Below, piece by piece: positions 56,020 to 64,000 of a stretch of 64,000 bases of DNA. Location of the stretch: assembly GCF_015704865.1 (NCBI RefSeq), contig NZ_JADQTO010000008.1, positions 207,317 to 271,316 on the forward strand, read 5' to 3'. The notes beneath the pieces were generated by a model. It did no database searches, was not told the origin of the DNA, and worked only from the letters and a program-made list of their open reading frames with translations. The position numbers were made by a program, and so were the translations under genes. Every line of letters starts with the position of its first letter. Within the stretch, counting starts at the first letter, position 1. The stretch is from Actinoplanes aureus (lineage in GTDB: Bacteria > Actinomycetota > Actinomycetes > Mycobacteriales > Micromonosporaceae).

Positions 56020-56265
56020 AGTGAGACCGACTTCCGCTGGTGACTGGACTGAACGAGGTCAGGGTCACGTCGCGGCCGGAGAACCCGCGCAGGGCTGAGC
56101 CTTGTGGAAGCACGCGCGGGAGAGAGAACGGGTCAGCGATGCTGACGAGTGTCCCGGCCGCGACTAGGAGGATCGCTATCTCGCACAGCGATCACCTCCG
56201 CGAAGTCGTCGGGCCTGAGAACCGTCTGGGAGCGTACTCCTTAAGCGGCGCTTAAGAAAATCGGG
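56020..56265. other. intergenic remainder with palindrome after the response regulator
   Basis: Apart from the micropeptide, the gap holds an AT-rich 17-nt palindrome CTTAAGCG-G-CGCTTAAG (56240-56256), 9 nt beyond the response regulator stop. It lacks a T tract on the minus strand, so it looks more like an operator than an intrinsic terminator. Nothing else is recognised. Confidence 0.5.
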
Positions 56266-56910
56266 TCACTCTCCAGCGGCAACAAGTCCGGTTTCGTAGG
56301 AGAAGACCACTGCCTGCGCGCGGTCCCGCAGGTTGAGCTTGGTCAGGATCCGGCCGATATGGGTCTTCACGGTCTGCTCGGCCACCACCAGGTCCGCGGC
56401 GATCTCCTGGTTGGACCGGCCGCGGGCGATCAGCCGCAGCACGTCGGTCTCGCGGGGGGTGAGCGCGTTGAGCGCCACCGGACGGGGCCGGTCGCGGTGT
56501 GGCCGGGCGGCGAACTCGGCGATCAGCCGCCGGGTGACTGACGGCGCCAGCAGGGCCTCGCCGGCCGCCACCACCCGGACCGCGTGCACCAGGTCGGCGG
56601 CCGGCGCGTCCTTGAGCAGGAAACCGCTGGCACCGGCCCGCAGCGCCTCGTAGACGTAGTCGTCCAGGTCGAAGGTGGTGAGGATGAGCACCTTGGGCCC
56701 GGTGATCCGCCGGGTCGCCTCCAGGCCGTCCATCACCGGCATGCGTACGTCCATCAGCACGACGTCCGGCCGTAGCTCGCGTGCCGCCTCGACGGCCGCC
56801 GCCCCGTCCGCCGCGTCGCCGACGACCAGCAGGTCGGGCTGGGCGCCGAGCAGCGCGCCGAACCCCTGCCGCACCATGGCCTGGTCGTCCGCGATCAAGA
56901 TCTTGATCAT
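56266..56910 (-). CDS. NarL/LuxR-family response regulator
   Basis: A 214-aa two-domain regulator. The receiver domain has the acidic pair DD at 8-9, phospho-acceptor D54 in VLMDVRMP, and the conserved Thr and Lys in LTTFD and FLLKDAP. The C-terminal LuxR HTH is LTPRETDVLRLIARGRSNQEIAADL..TVKTHIGRIL. Paired with the histidine kinase that overlaps it by 4 nt. Targets unknown. Confidence 0.93.
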   Translation of the reverse strand: MIKILIADDQAMVRQGFGALLGAQPDLLVVGDAADGAAAVEAARELRPDVVLMDVRMPVMDGLEATRRITGPKVLILTTFDLDDYVYEALRAGASGFLLKDAPAADLVHAVRVVAAGEALLAPSVTRRLIAEFAARPHRDRPRPVALNALTPRETDVLRLIARGRSNQEIAADLVVAEQTVKTHIGRILTKLNLRDRAQAVVFSYETGLVAAGE

Positions 56911-58100
56911 TTCGCCTCCGCCTGCCGGGGAATCCGTGCCGTGATCCGGTAGCCGCCGTCGCCGTCCGGGCCCGCGGTCAGTTCACCACCGAGCAGTGTG
57001 ACCCGCTCGCGCATCCCGACCAGGCCGTGCCCGGTTCGGCCGGTGCGTACCGGGCCGGTCAGCTCGTTGCGGATGTCCAGCTCCAGCTGATCCCGGTCGG
57101 CGCGAGCCACCAGCCGCACCGGGCCGCCGGGCGCGTGCCGCGCCGCGTTGGCGAGCGCTTCCTGCACTATCCGGTACGCGGTGAGCCCGACCGCCTCGGG
57201 CAGGTCCGTCAGCTCCGGCAGTTCGGTGGTGACCGGGAGGCCGGCCCGCCGCGCGGTGGTGACCAGTCCGGCGATCTCGGCGTACCCCGGTTGTGGCTCT
57301 TTCTCGGCCTCGGCCTGCTCGGCCCGCAGCACGCCCAGCAGGCGCCGCATGTCGGTGAGCGCCGCCCGGGCGGCGGTCGCGATCGACGCCAGCTCCTGCT
57401 TCGCCTGCTCGGGCAGACCCTCCAGCCGGTACGGAGCGGTCTCCGCCTGCACCGCGATCATCGACATGTGGTGCGCCACCACGTCGTGCATCTCCCGGGC
57501 GATCCGGGCCCGCTCCTCCAGCACGGCCCGCCTGGCCTGCTCCAGTTCGGTGATCTCGGTGAGCTCGCGGGCCCGCCGCCGCCGGGAAATGATGTCGCCG
57601 AGCGCGGCGACCGCGACGACCAGCATCGCGGCGCCCCAGGCGTTGGCATACGGAGCGAACAGGAAGACCGGGATCAGGCTGAGCACGGTGGCCCAGACCG
57701 TGACCATGGACTCGTTGGTCGCCGCCAGCCGGGCGAGGACGAGGAGGAACCCGACGATCAGGACGCTGTTCCACGGCCAGGACTGATGCGGGTCCGCCCC
57801 GATCACGCCGGCGAACATCATCAGGAAAGCCAGTCGCCAGGCCATCACCGGCCATCGGTAGGCGACGATCACCGGCAGCACCGAGCCGGCCGCGATGATC
57901 CCGGCCACGGCGGTCGGCAAGCTCCAGGTGTCCTCCAGTTGTTCGTTCGCGGCGAACGCCAGTCCGACGAGTGCGGCCAGCAGCACCGGGAGGACGTGCC
58001 TGCGCCGGCGGGCCGGTGGCCTCGGTGTTTCCCTCTTTAACGTTAGGTAAGTCAGCGGCCCCATCACTCCGCCGTGCGACTCAGGGCCGATAGTCTCCAT
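56907..58100 (-). CDS. sensor histidine kinase (HisKA_3 type)
   Basis: A 397-aa kinase with five to six N-terminal TM segments (about 36-170) and little extracytoplasmic sequence. HisKA_3 dimerisation follows, with the phospho-histidine H205 in AREMHDVVAHHMSMI, then a HATPase domain (EALANAARHA N-box, GHGLVGMRERV). Such kinases often sense membrane perturbation. An alternative start is the Met at 58064. The gene is divergent from fabG, 95 bp away. Confidence 0.9.
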   Translation of the reverse strand: METIGPESHGGVMGPLTYLTLKRETPRPPARRRRHVLPVLLAALVGLAFAANEQLEDTWSLPTAVAGIIAAGSVLPVIVAYRWPVMAWRLAFLMMFAGVIGADPHQSWPWNSVLIVGFLLVLARLAATNESMVTVWATVLSLIPVFLFAPYANAWGAAMLVVAVAALGDIISRRRRARELTEITELEQARRAVLEERARIAREMHDVVAHHMSMIAVQAETAPYRLEGLPEQAKQELASIATAARAALTDMRRLLGVLRAEQAEAEKEPQPGYAEIAGLVTTARRAGLPVTTELPELTDLPEAVGLTAYRIVQEALANAARHAPGGPVRLVARADRDQLELDIRNELTGPVRTGRTGHGLVGMRERVTLLGGELTAGPDGDGGYRITARIPRQAEAK

Positions 58101-58195
58101 TCCGAGCAGGTTACGGCGCGTGTGTGCGGCTGTCGTGACCCTGCGGTGCCACCCGGCACCCCCTACCTGGGTACGACCTGACGAAGGAGTGCGTT

Positions 58196-58900
58196 GTGGC
58201 TCGCACCGTTCTGGTGACCGGCGGAAATCGCGGAATCGGCCTGGCCATCGCCCAGGCGTTCGTGAAGCAGGGTGACCGGGTCGCCGTGACCCACCGCGGC
58301 ACCGGCGCCCCGGAGGGCATGTTCGGTGTGCAGTGCGACATCACCGACTCGTCCGCCGTCGACGCCGCCTTCACGTTCGTGGAGAACGAGCTGGGGCCGG
58401 TGGAGGTGCTGGTCGCCAACGCCGGGATCACCGACGACACGCTGCTGATGCGGATGAGCGAGGAGCAGTTCGAGCGGGTCCTCGACACCAACCTGACCGG
58501 CGCCTTCCGGTGCGCGAAGCGGGCCAGCGCGAAGATGCTGCGCGCCCGCTGGGGCCGGATGATCTTCATTTCCTCGGTCGTCGGCCTGTACGGCGGTCCC
58601 GGCCAGGTGAACTATGCGGCGAGCAAGGCCGGCCTGGTCGGCATGGCCCGTAGCATCACTCGTGAGCTGGGCACCCGCAACATCACCGCGAACGTCGTGG
58701 CACCGGGGTTCATCGAGACCGAGATGACCGCCGTCTTGCCCGAGTCGCGGAAGGCCGAGATCATCAAGGCTGTCCCGGCCGGTCGCCTCGCCTCCGCCGA
58801 CGAGGTCGCGGCGGCGGTGACCTTCCTGGCTAGCGACAGCGCGGCGTACATCTCGGGCGCCGTGATTCCCGTCGACGGTGGCCTTGGTATGGGCCACTGA
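58196..58900 (+). CDS. fabG: 3-oxoacyl-ACP reductase
   Basis: A 234-aa SDR that reduces 3-oxoacyl-ACP with NADPH in fatty acid elongation. The TGGNRGIG cofactor loop is at 8-15, NAG in VANAGIT, and the catalytic Y140-AAS-K144. GTG start with AAGGAG 7 nt upstream. It lies immediately before fabI, as in the mycobacterial fabG1-inhA operon, followed by hemH. Confidence 0.94.
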   Translation: MARTVLVTGGNRGIGLAIAQAFVKQGDRVAVTHRGTGAPEGMFGVQCDITDSSAVDAAFTFVENELGPVEVLVANAGITDDTLLMRMSEEQFERVLDTNLTGAFRCAKRASAKMLRARWGRMIFISSVVGLYGGPGQVNYAASKAGLVGMARSITRELGTRNITANVVAPGFIETEMTAVLPESRKAEIIKAVPAGRLASADEVAAAVTFLASDSAAYISGAVIPVDGGLGMGH

Positions 58901-58947
58901 AGTTTCCGAGAATTACGGTTTCAAATAAGCACCTCAGGAGAGAGACC

Positions 58948-59715
58948 TTGTCTGGATTGCTGGCCGGTAAACGGCTGCTCGTCACCGGGGTGATCACCGA
59001 CGCCTCGATCGCGTTCTCGGTGGCGAAACTGGCGCAGGAGAACGGCGCCAAGGTGGTGCTCACCGGGTTCGGCCGGCTCTCGCTGGTCGAGCGGATCGCC
59101 AAGCGGCTTCCCGAGCCGGCACCCGTCATCGAACTGGACGTCACCAATCAGGAACACCTGGACAGCCTCGCCGACCGGGTCCGCGAGCACGTCGACGGAC
59201 TGGACGGCGTTGTCCACTCCATCGGCTTCGCTCCGCAGGGCGCCCTGGGCGGCGCGTTCCTGGAGACGTCCTGGGAGGACGTGGCCCAGGCGTTGCAGGT
59301 GTCGACGTACTCGTACAAGTCGCTGGCGACCGCGTGCCTGCCGCTGATGCAGGCCGGCGGCTCGATCGTCGGGATGACGTTCGACGCGACCAAGGCGTAC
59401 CCGCTCTACGACTGGATGGGCGTGGCGAAGGCCGGGCTCGAGTCGGCGTCCCGCTACCTCGCCATGCACCTGGGCAAGCAGGGCATCCGCAGCAACATGG
59501 TCTCGGCCGGCCCGCTGCGCACCATGGCCGCCAAGTCGATCCCCGGCTTCAGCGACTTCGAGGACGCCTGGACCCAGCGGGCGCCGCTCGGCTGGAACCT
59601 GACCGACCCGGAGCCGACCGCCCGCGCGGTCTGCGCCCTGCTGTCGGACTGGTTCCCGGCCACCACGGGTGAGATGGTGCACGTCGACGGGGGTTACCAC
59701 GCGCTTGCCGCGTGA
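58948..59715 (+). CDS. fabI: enoyl-ACP reductase (NADH), InhA/FabI type
   Basis: A 255-aa SDR-like enoyl-ACP reductase for the last step of fatty acid elongation. The GVITDASIAF cofactor loop and the catalytic Y154-x6-K161 (YDWMGVAKAG) are present, and the C-terminus WFPATTGEMVHVDGGYHA is very InhA-like. TTG start with AGGAG 8 nt upstream. It is the target class of isoniazid and triclosan. Co-transcribed with fabG and hemH. Confidence 0.94.
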   Translation: MSGLLAGKRLLVTGVITDASIAFSVAKLAQENGAKVVLTGFGRLSLVERIAKRLPEPAPVIELDVTNQEHLDSLADRVREHVDGLDGVVHSIGFAPQGALGGAFLETSWEDVAQALQVSTYSYKSLATACLPLMQAGGSIVGMTFDATKAYPLYDWMGVAKAGLESASRYLAMHLGKQGIRSNMVSAGPLRTMAAKSIPGFSDFEDAWTQRAPLGWNLTDPEPTARAVCALLSDWFPATTGEMVHVDGGYHALAA

Positions 59716-59735
59716 CCCGGTGGCAGGATGGTCGG

Positions 59736-60764
59736 GTGGTTTACGACGCGTTCGTCCTGCTCTCCTTCGGTGGACCCGAGAAACCCGATGACGTGATGCC
59801 GTTCCTGCGCAACGTGGTGCGCGGGCGCGGCGTTCCGGACGAGCGCCTCGCCGAGGTGTACGAGCACTACATGCACTTCGGCGGGGTCTCCCCGATCAAC
59901 CAGCAATGCCGGGATCTGCTGGCCGCGCTCGACGCCGAGTTCGCGGCGCACGACGTGCGGCTGCCCACCTACTGGGGCAACCGCAACTGGCTCCCGATGC
60001 TCGCCGACACCGTCGCGCGGATGCGTGACGACGGCGTCGAGAACGCGCTCGGTTTCGCGACCAGCGCGTACGGCGGGTACTCGTCGTGCAAGCAGTACTG
60101 GGAGGACATTGCCGCGGCCCGCAAGCACGTCGGGCCCGGCGCGCCGCGGATCGCCAAGCTGCGGCAGTTCCACGACCACCCCGGCTTCGTCGAGCCGCAC
60201 GCGCACGCCGTGAGCGAGGCGCTGGCGACCCTGGACCCGGGCCGGCGGGCCACCACCCGGCTGGTCTTCACCGCGCACTCCATCCCGGTCAGCATGGCGA
60301 ACACCGCGGGCCCGGACGGCGGCCGGTACACCTCTCAGCTGGAGGAGACCGCCCGGCTGGTGCACGCCATGGCCGCGATGGACGTCGGCTACGACCTGGT
60401 CTGGCAGAGCCGGTCCGGCCCGCCGCAGATCCCGTGGCTGGAGCCGGACATCAACGACCACCTGGAAGCCCTCGCCGAGAAGGGCGTCACCGACGTGGTG
60501 GTCAGCCCGATCGGTTTCGTCTCCGACCACCTCGAGGTGCTCTGGGACCTGGACAACGAGGCGAAGGACACCGCCGCCCGCCTTGGCCTCGGGTACGCCC
60601 GCGCGGCGACCCCCGGCGTACACCCGAAGTTCGTCGCAATGGTGCGGGAACTCGTGCAGGAACGTACCGATGATCACCAGCGCGCCGCCCTCGGTACGCT
60701 GCCGACCTGGGACGTCTGCCCCGCGGACTGCTGCCCATCACCCGCGCGACGAGGAGCACCCTGA
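59736..60764 (+). CDS. hemH: ferrochelatase (coproporphyrin type in actinobacteria)
   Basis: About 342 aa. Inserts Fe2+ into coproporphyrin III or protoporphyrin. The N-terminal YDAFVLLSFGGPEKPDDV is followed by the catalytic histidine in FTAHSIP and a conserved acid region. A C-terminal cysteine group (DVCPADCC) fits the [2Fe-2S] ligands of actinobacterial enzymes. GTG 59736, with AGGA 8 nt upstream, matches the family start. An in-frame GTG at 59712 overlapping the fabI stop is a real alternative. The stop overlaps the next ATG by one base. Confidence 0.93.
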   Translation: MVYDAFVLLSFGGPEKPDDVMPFLRNVVRGRGVPDERLAEVYEHYMHFGGVSPINQQCRDLLAALDAEFAAHDVRLPTYWGNRNWLPMLADTVARMRDDGVENALGFATSAYGGYSSCKQYWEDIAAARKHVGPGAPRIAKLRQFHDHPGFVEPHAHAVSEALATLDPGRRATTRLVFTAHSIPVSMANTAGPDGGRYTSQLEETARLVHAMAAMDVGYDLVWQSRSGPPQIPWLEPDINDHLEALAEKGVTDVVVSPIGFVSDHLEVLWDLDNEAKDTAARLGLGYARAATPGVHPKFVAMVRELVQERTDDHQRAALGTLPTWDVCPADCCPSPARRGAP

Positions 60765-61543
60765 TGAAGGAGCGCAAGGCGATCGAGAGCTGGCTCACCG
60801 ACATGGACGGAGTTCTCGTCCACGAGGGTGAGCCGGTGCCGGGCGCGCCCGAGTTCGTCAACCGGATGAAGTCGTCCGGTAAGCCCTTCCTGATCCTCAC
60901 CAACAACTCCATCTACACCCCCCGCGACCTGCAGGCCCGGCTCTACCGGATGGGTTTCGACGTCGACGAGCAGTCGATTTGGACGGCCGCGCTGGCCACC
61001 GCCCAGTTCCTGGCCGACCAGCGGCCCGGCGGTACGGCGTATGTCATCGGTGAGGCCGGTCTGACGACCGCTATGCACGCCGCCGGTTACGTGCTGACCG
61101 AGTTCGACCCGGACTACGTGGTGCTCGGCGAGACCCGCACCTACAGCTTCGAGGCGATCACCAAGGCGATCCGCCTGATCAGCGCCGGGTCCCGCTTCAT
61201 CTGCACCAACCCGGACGCCACCGGCCCGTCCAACGAGGGCCTGCTCCCGGCGGCCGGCTCGGTCGCCGCGATGGTCTCCAAGGCGACCGGCGTGAAGCCG
61301 TACTTCGTCGGCAAGCCGAACCCGATGATGATGCGCTCGGCGCTCAACGCGATCGGCGCGCACAGCGAGACCACCGCGATGATCGGCGACCGGATGGACA
61401 CCGACGTGCTCTGCGGGCTGGAGGCCGGGCTGGAGACCATCCTGGTGCTCACCGGGATCAGCAGCCGGATGGAGAGCGAGACGTACCCGTACCGGCCGTC
61501 GCGCATCGTCAACTCGGTCGCCGACCTGATCGATGAGATCTGA
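60764..61543 (+). CDS. HAD-IIA family phosphatase (NagD-like)
   Basis: A 259-aa HAD-superfamily sugar or nucleotide phosphatase with motif I DMDGVL (nucleophile D14), motif II LTNNS, motif III VGKPNP and motif IV MIGDRMDTD, all intact, plus a type IIA cap. Substrate unknown. Translationally coupled to hemH. Confidence 0.9.
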   Translation: MKERKAIESWLTDMDGVLVHEGEPVPGAPEFVNRMKSSGKPFLILTNNSIYTPRDLQARLYRMGFDVDEQSIWTAALATAQFLADQRPGGTAYVIGEAGLTTAMHAAGYVLTEFDPDYVVLGETRTYSFEAITKAIRLISAGSRFICTNPDATGPSNEGLLPAAGSVAAMVSKATGVKPYFVGKPNPMMMRSALNAIGAHSETTAMIGDRMDTDVLCGLEAGLETILVLTGISSRMESETYPYRPSRIVNSVADLIDEI

Positions 61544-61547
61544 ATCC

Positions 61548-61946
61548 ATGCCGGTGGTGGTGGCCGCGGCCTGGGTCTGCGTCCGTGACCGGCGGGTCCT
61601 GGTGGTCCGGCCGAACGGCTCGGACGCCTTCTACCTGCCGGGCGGCAAGCCGGAGGCTGGGGAGAGCCACGCCGAGGCCGCGGCCCGGGAGGTGCGCGAG
61701 GAGGTCGGCATCCCGGTCGACCCGGCCACCCTGCGGCTGTTCACCACGATCGAGGCGCCCGCGCACAACCGGCCACCGGGCACCCGGGTGCGCCTGATCT
61801 GCTTCGTCGGCCCGGCCGACGGAGAGCCGGCGGCCGCCGCCGAGATAACCGAGCTGGCCTGGTTCTCGTCCGCCGAGGCCCACCGCTGCGCCCCCGCCAT
61901 CCAGCGCCTCCTCACCGAGCTCGTTGACGCCGGCCTGATCGACTGA
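61548..61946 (+). CDS. Nudix hydrolase (MutT-like)
   Basis: A 132-aa Nudix protein with the box GGKPEAGESHAEAAAREVREEVGI (full G-x5-E-x7-REUxEExGU match). It hydrolyses a nucleoside diphosphate derivative. Starts at ATG 61548; the earlier in-frame ATG at 61533 would overlap the HAD gene by 11 nt and is also possible. Confidence 0.88.
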   Translation: MPVVVAAAWVCVRDRRVLVVRPNGSDAFYLPGGKPEAGESHAEAAAREVREEVGIPVDPATLRLFTTIEAPAHNRPPGTRVRLICFVGPADGEPAAAAEITELAWFSSAEAHRCAPAIQRLLTELVDAGLID

Positions 61947-62006
61947 CGGTCAGTCGGCCCGAACCAGACGGGCGTCGGTGAGGATCACGGGGACATCCCG
62001 GGCTGA

Positions 62007-62513
62007 TCAAAGACCCCGAGCCGCCTCGGTGAACCAGCGGGTGGCGATCGCGGTGTGGATGCTGAAGCCCAGCTCCGTGGGGCCGTAGAGGATCTCGCGG
62101 CCCATTGCCTCCTGGTTCGCCGGGAGCGGCGGCAGCGCGGCCGCGCCGGCCAGCGGCGGGAGGAGGGCGAAGACGAGCAGGGTGCCGTCCGGGGCGCTGA
62201 TCGTGGCGTAGTGGCGTGCCTTCGCCGGGTCGGCCACCAGGCCGGTCTCCTCGAAGAGCTCGCGGACCGCTGCGGCCTGCCAGGTCTCGCCGACGTCGAT
62301 GAAACCGCCCGGCAGGGCGAGCCGGCCGATGGCCGGTGGGATGCCGCGGCGTACCGCCAGCAGGCCGCTGCCGACCGGCTGGACGGCGACCGCGACCGGG
62401 CTCGGATTGAGGTAGCTGGTCTCGCCGCACGCCGCGCATCGGCGCGGCCACGGCTGGCCGGCGGGAAACCGCGCACCGCAGTACGTGCAGTGCGCGTACC
62501 GATCCTGCTTCAC
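62007..62513 (-). CDS. Nudix hydrolase with zinc ribbon
   Basis: A 168-aa protein. The N-terminal CxxC...CxxC zinc ribbon (CTYC at 9-12 and CAAC at about 26-29) is followed by a Nudix domain with box GGFIDVGETWQAAAVRELFEETGL. The layout resembles NudC-like/NADH pyrophosphatase-type enzymes but is shorter, so the substrate is uncertain. The GTG overlaps the upstream gene's stop (GTGA). Confidence 0.88.
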   Translation of the reverse strand: MKQDRYAHCTYCGARFPAGQPWPRRCAACGETSYLNPSPVAVAVQPVGSGLLAVRRGIPPAIGRLALPGGFIDVGETWQAAAVRELFEETGLVADPAKARHYATISAPDGTLLVFALLPPLAGAAALPPLPANQEAMGREILYGPTELGFSIHTAIATRWFTEAARGL

Positions 62514-63292
62514 GGATGCAGCGGTGCGTTACATGCCGCGACCAGCGCCTGGCGGCAGGCGGCGGTCAGCGGGCGCAGGGCCGCGTCCCGGGCCTGCGCC
62601 TCGTAGCCGTTGACCGCGCCGCCCGGTGCACTGCTGCCGGCCAATGCCAGCACCTGGTCGAGCACGGTGGCCCGGGCGAAGAGTCGCCGTGAGCGTGGGT
62701 CGAAGCCGGGCGGCAGGGTGGCGGTGCTCTCCGGCCGGCGCAGGGCGGCCAGCGCGCCGGCCAGCTCCGGTTTCCACTGGGCGACGTCCAGCTTGGTCAG
62801 CTGGGTGGTGGCCTCGGCGAGCGCGGTGGTCAGCTCGGCCTCCGCCTCGGCGGCGCCCATCTGGAAGACCGGCCGGTGCTCGGGTGCCGGGAACACCCGC
62901 CAGAGCACGGTCTCGAACTCCATCCCGGATCCGGACGTGTGCCGCCGGACCTCGGGCACGACCCCGAACTCGGGCGTCATGACCGCCTCGCCGGCGAGCA
63001 GCGCGGCACCGGTCAGATCGCCGGGACCGGGCAGGCCGCGGGGGTCGCCGGGGGCCGGAAGCACGAGCCGGATCTGATCGGGATGCAGCTTCGCGAAGGT
63101 CGGCAGGCCCTGGGGGAGAGGTACGTCGGTCCAGGTGCCGGGGGCATCGGCGACGAGGTGCTCCTCGTCGGCGGCGATCTCGTCGGCCAGCTCGTCGAAG
63201 GGCACGAGCCCGGCGCGCCAGGCTCGCACCCAGGCCACGAACCGGGTGGACCGACGGGCGGTCCGGGTGGCCGCCTCAGCTGCGGGTGACAT
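62510..63292 (-). CDS. conserved actinobacterial protein of unknown function
   Basis: A 260-aa soluble protein with an Arg-rich N-terminal helix (RTARRSTRFVAWVRAWRAG), a middle beta region (FGVVPEVRRHTSGSGMEFETVLWRVFPAPEHRP) and an Ala-rich helical C-terminus. I do not recognise a domain. It is translationally coupled to the zinc-ribbon Nudix gene, suggesting a shared role, and is divergent from the DUF3097 gene. Confidence 0.75.
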   Translation of the reverse strand: MSPAAEAATRTARRSTRFVAWVRAWRAGLVPFDELADEIAADEEHLVADAPGTWTDVPLPQGLPTFAKLHPDQIRLVLPAPGDPRGLPGPGDLTGAALLAGEAVMTPEFGVVPEVRRHTSGSGMEFETVLWRVFPAPEHRPVFQMGAAEAEAELTTALAEATTQLTKLDVAQWKPELAGALAALRRPESTATLPPGFDPRSRRLFARATVLDQVLALAGSSAPGGAVNGYEAQARDAALRPLTAACRQALVAACNAPLHP

Positions 63293-63382
63293 GCGGCCTA
63301 GGGTACGTGCCGGTGCGGAAGGTTGTCTCGGCTCGGAGCGTCACCGGCGGTGTGTTCGTGGTCGCGGGTTACCGTGCGATCC

Positions 63383-64000
63383 ATGTATGGGGAGGATGTG
63401 CTCGCGGGGAACTGGCGTCGCCGCAAGGTCATACCGGAGGTGGACGCCGAGGCTGGGCTGGTGGTGGAGGACGCCGGTTCGGGTTTCTGCGGCGCGGTCG
63501 TCGGCTTCGAGCTGGGCGCCGTGGTGCTGGAGGACCGGCACGGCAAACGCCGTAATTTCCCGCTGGAGCCGGCCGCGTTCCTGCTCGACGGCAAGACGGT
63601 CACCCTGCGCCGCCCGGCTCCGAAAGCGACGCCCGCGCAGCGCCGGATCACCGCCTCCGGGTCGATCGCGGTCGACCGGGTGCAGGCGCAGGTCGCCAAG
63701 GCCAGCCGGATCTGGGTGGAGGGCATCCACGACGCCGCCCTGGTGGAGCGGATCTGGGGTGACGACCTGCGGGTCGAGGGCGTGGTCGTGGAACCGCTGG
63801 ACGGCATCGACGACCTGGCGGCCGCGGTCGCCGAGTTCCGGCCCGGTCCGCGGCGGCGGCTCGGTGTGCTCGTCGACCATCTGGTGCCGGGCTCCAAGGA
63901 GAGCCGCATCGTGGCCGCGGTGACCGATCCGAACGTGCTGGTCACCGGGCATCCGTATGTGGACGTCTGGCAGGCGGTGAAGCCGGAACGGGTGGGCCTG
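63383..64000 (+). CDS. DUF3097 family protein, 3' end beyond window
   Basis: An open frame of 206 codons runs off the window end. It begins MYGEDVLAGNWRRRKV and continues with GIHDAALVERIWGDDLRVEGVVVEPLDGIDDL, VLVDHLVPGSKES and GHPYVDVWQAVKPERVGL, all characteristic of DUF3097. The spacing of WVEGIHD and LVDH suggests a TOPRIM-like acidic site, which is inference. Partial; about 270 aa expected in full. Confidence 0.88.
   Translation, partial: MYGEDVLAGNWRRRKVIPEVDAEAGLVVEDAGSGFCGAVVGFELGAVVLEDRHGKRRNFPLEPAAFLLDGKTVTLRRPAPKATPAQRRITASGSIAVDRVQAQVAKASRIWVEGIHDAALVERIWGDDLRVEGVVVEPLDGIDDLAAAVAEFRPGPRRRLGVLVDHLVPGSKESRIVAAVTDPNVLVTGHPYVDVWQAVKPERVGL

Noticed and set aside
63286..63923. Short plus-strand frames at the right end
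   Set aside because: They are in different frames from the DUF3097 gene at 63383, which is open to the window end and has clear family motifs.

Overview
The window is ordinary chromosomal DNA of a high-GC actinobacterium, most likely Micromonosporaceae (Actinoplanes-like). Support: strong GC bias, frequent GTG/TTG starts, 1-8 nt gene overlaps, and actinobacterial families such as OpcA, SufU/SufT, acVLRF1, DUF2630, DUF3097, DUF58-MoxR and an InhA-like FabI. From memory, the gene order follows the Mycobacterium tuberculosis opcA-zwf-tal-tkt / ctaB / ctaA / suf / ABC-F-HTH-echA / tetR-acn / moxR-DUF58-VWA / fabG-inhA-hemH backbone, with many accessory genes between the blocks. I found no rRNA, tRNA, CRISPR, prophage, IS element or recognisable defence island.

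Layout. 1-7.2 kb: pentose phosphate operon on the minus strand (tkt, tal, hairpin, zwf, opcA) with divergent ctaB. 7.3-9.8 kb: a small conserved gene coupled to an ATP-grasp enzyme, then ctaA. 9.9-16.6 kb: complete SUF operon sufR-B-D-Rieske-C-S-U-T, closed by a hairpin. 16.6-25 kb: accessory genes (maleylpyruvate isomerase-like, alpha/beta hydrolase, glyoxalase-like, MFS, phosphatase, LysE, AlkD-like, acVLRF1, zinc peptidase) with several unusual intergenic repeats. 25.2-30.6 kb: ABC-F protein with a structured leader, HTH protein, enoyl-CoA hydratase, ABC exporter. 30.6-38.3 kb: RidA-like, Mug, SDR, XRE and AcnR regulators, HAD, RIO kinase, acetyltransferase. 38.4-41.2 kb: aconitase, whose promoter carries an AcnR-like and an iron-box-like site. 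41.4-49.9 kb: pullulanase, lipoprotein, aminopeptidase P, SodC-like protein, PfkB kinase. 49.9-55.9 kb: two PH-domain membrane proteins and MoxR/DUF58/VWA. 56-58 kb: two-component system. 58-64 kb: fabG, fabI, hemH, HAD, two Nudix genes and the start of a DUF3097 gene that runs off the window.

A functional theme is iron and redox supply. The pentose phosphate genes supply NADPH, SUF builds Fe-S clusters, ctaA/ctaB/hemH make hemes, and aconitase is an Fe-S client with its own candidate repressor. No classical new system is obvious. The most original signals are non-coding: a four-copy ~100 bp dispersed intergenic repeat, a 61-bp duplicated hairpin element, a ~41-bp tandem repeat, shared AcnR-type operators at two loci, and structured leaders before the ABC-F and RIO kinase genes. 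Several enzyme-family proteins also lack their canonical catalytic residue (HAD, RidA-like, SDR, enoyl-CoA hydratase).
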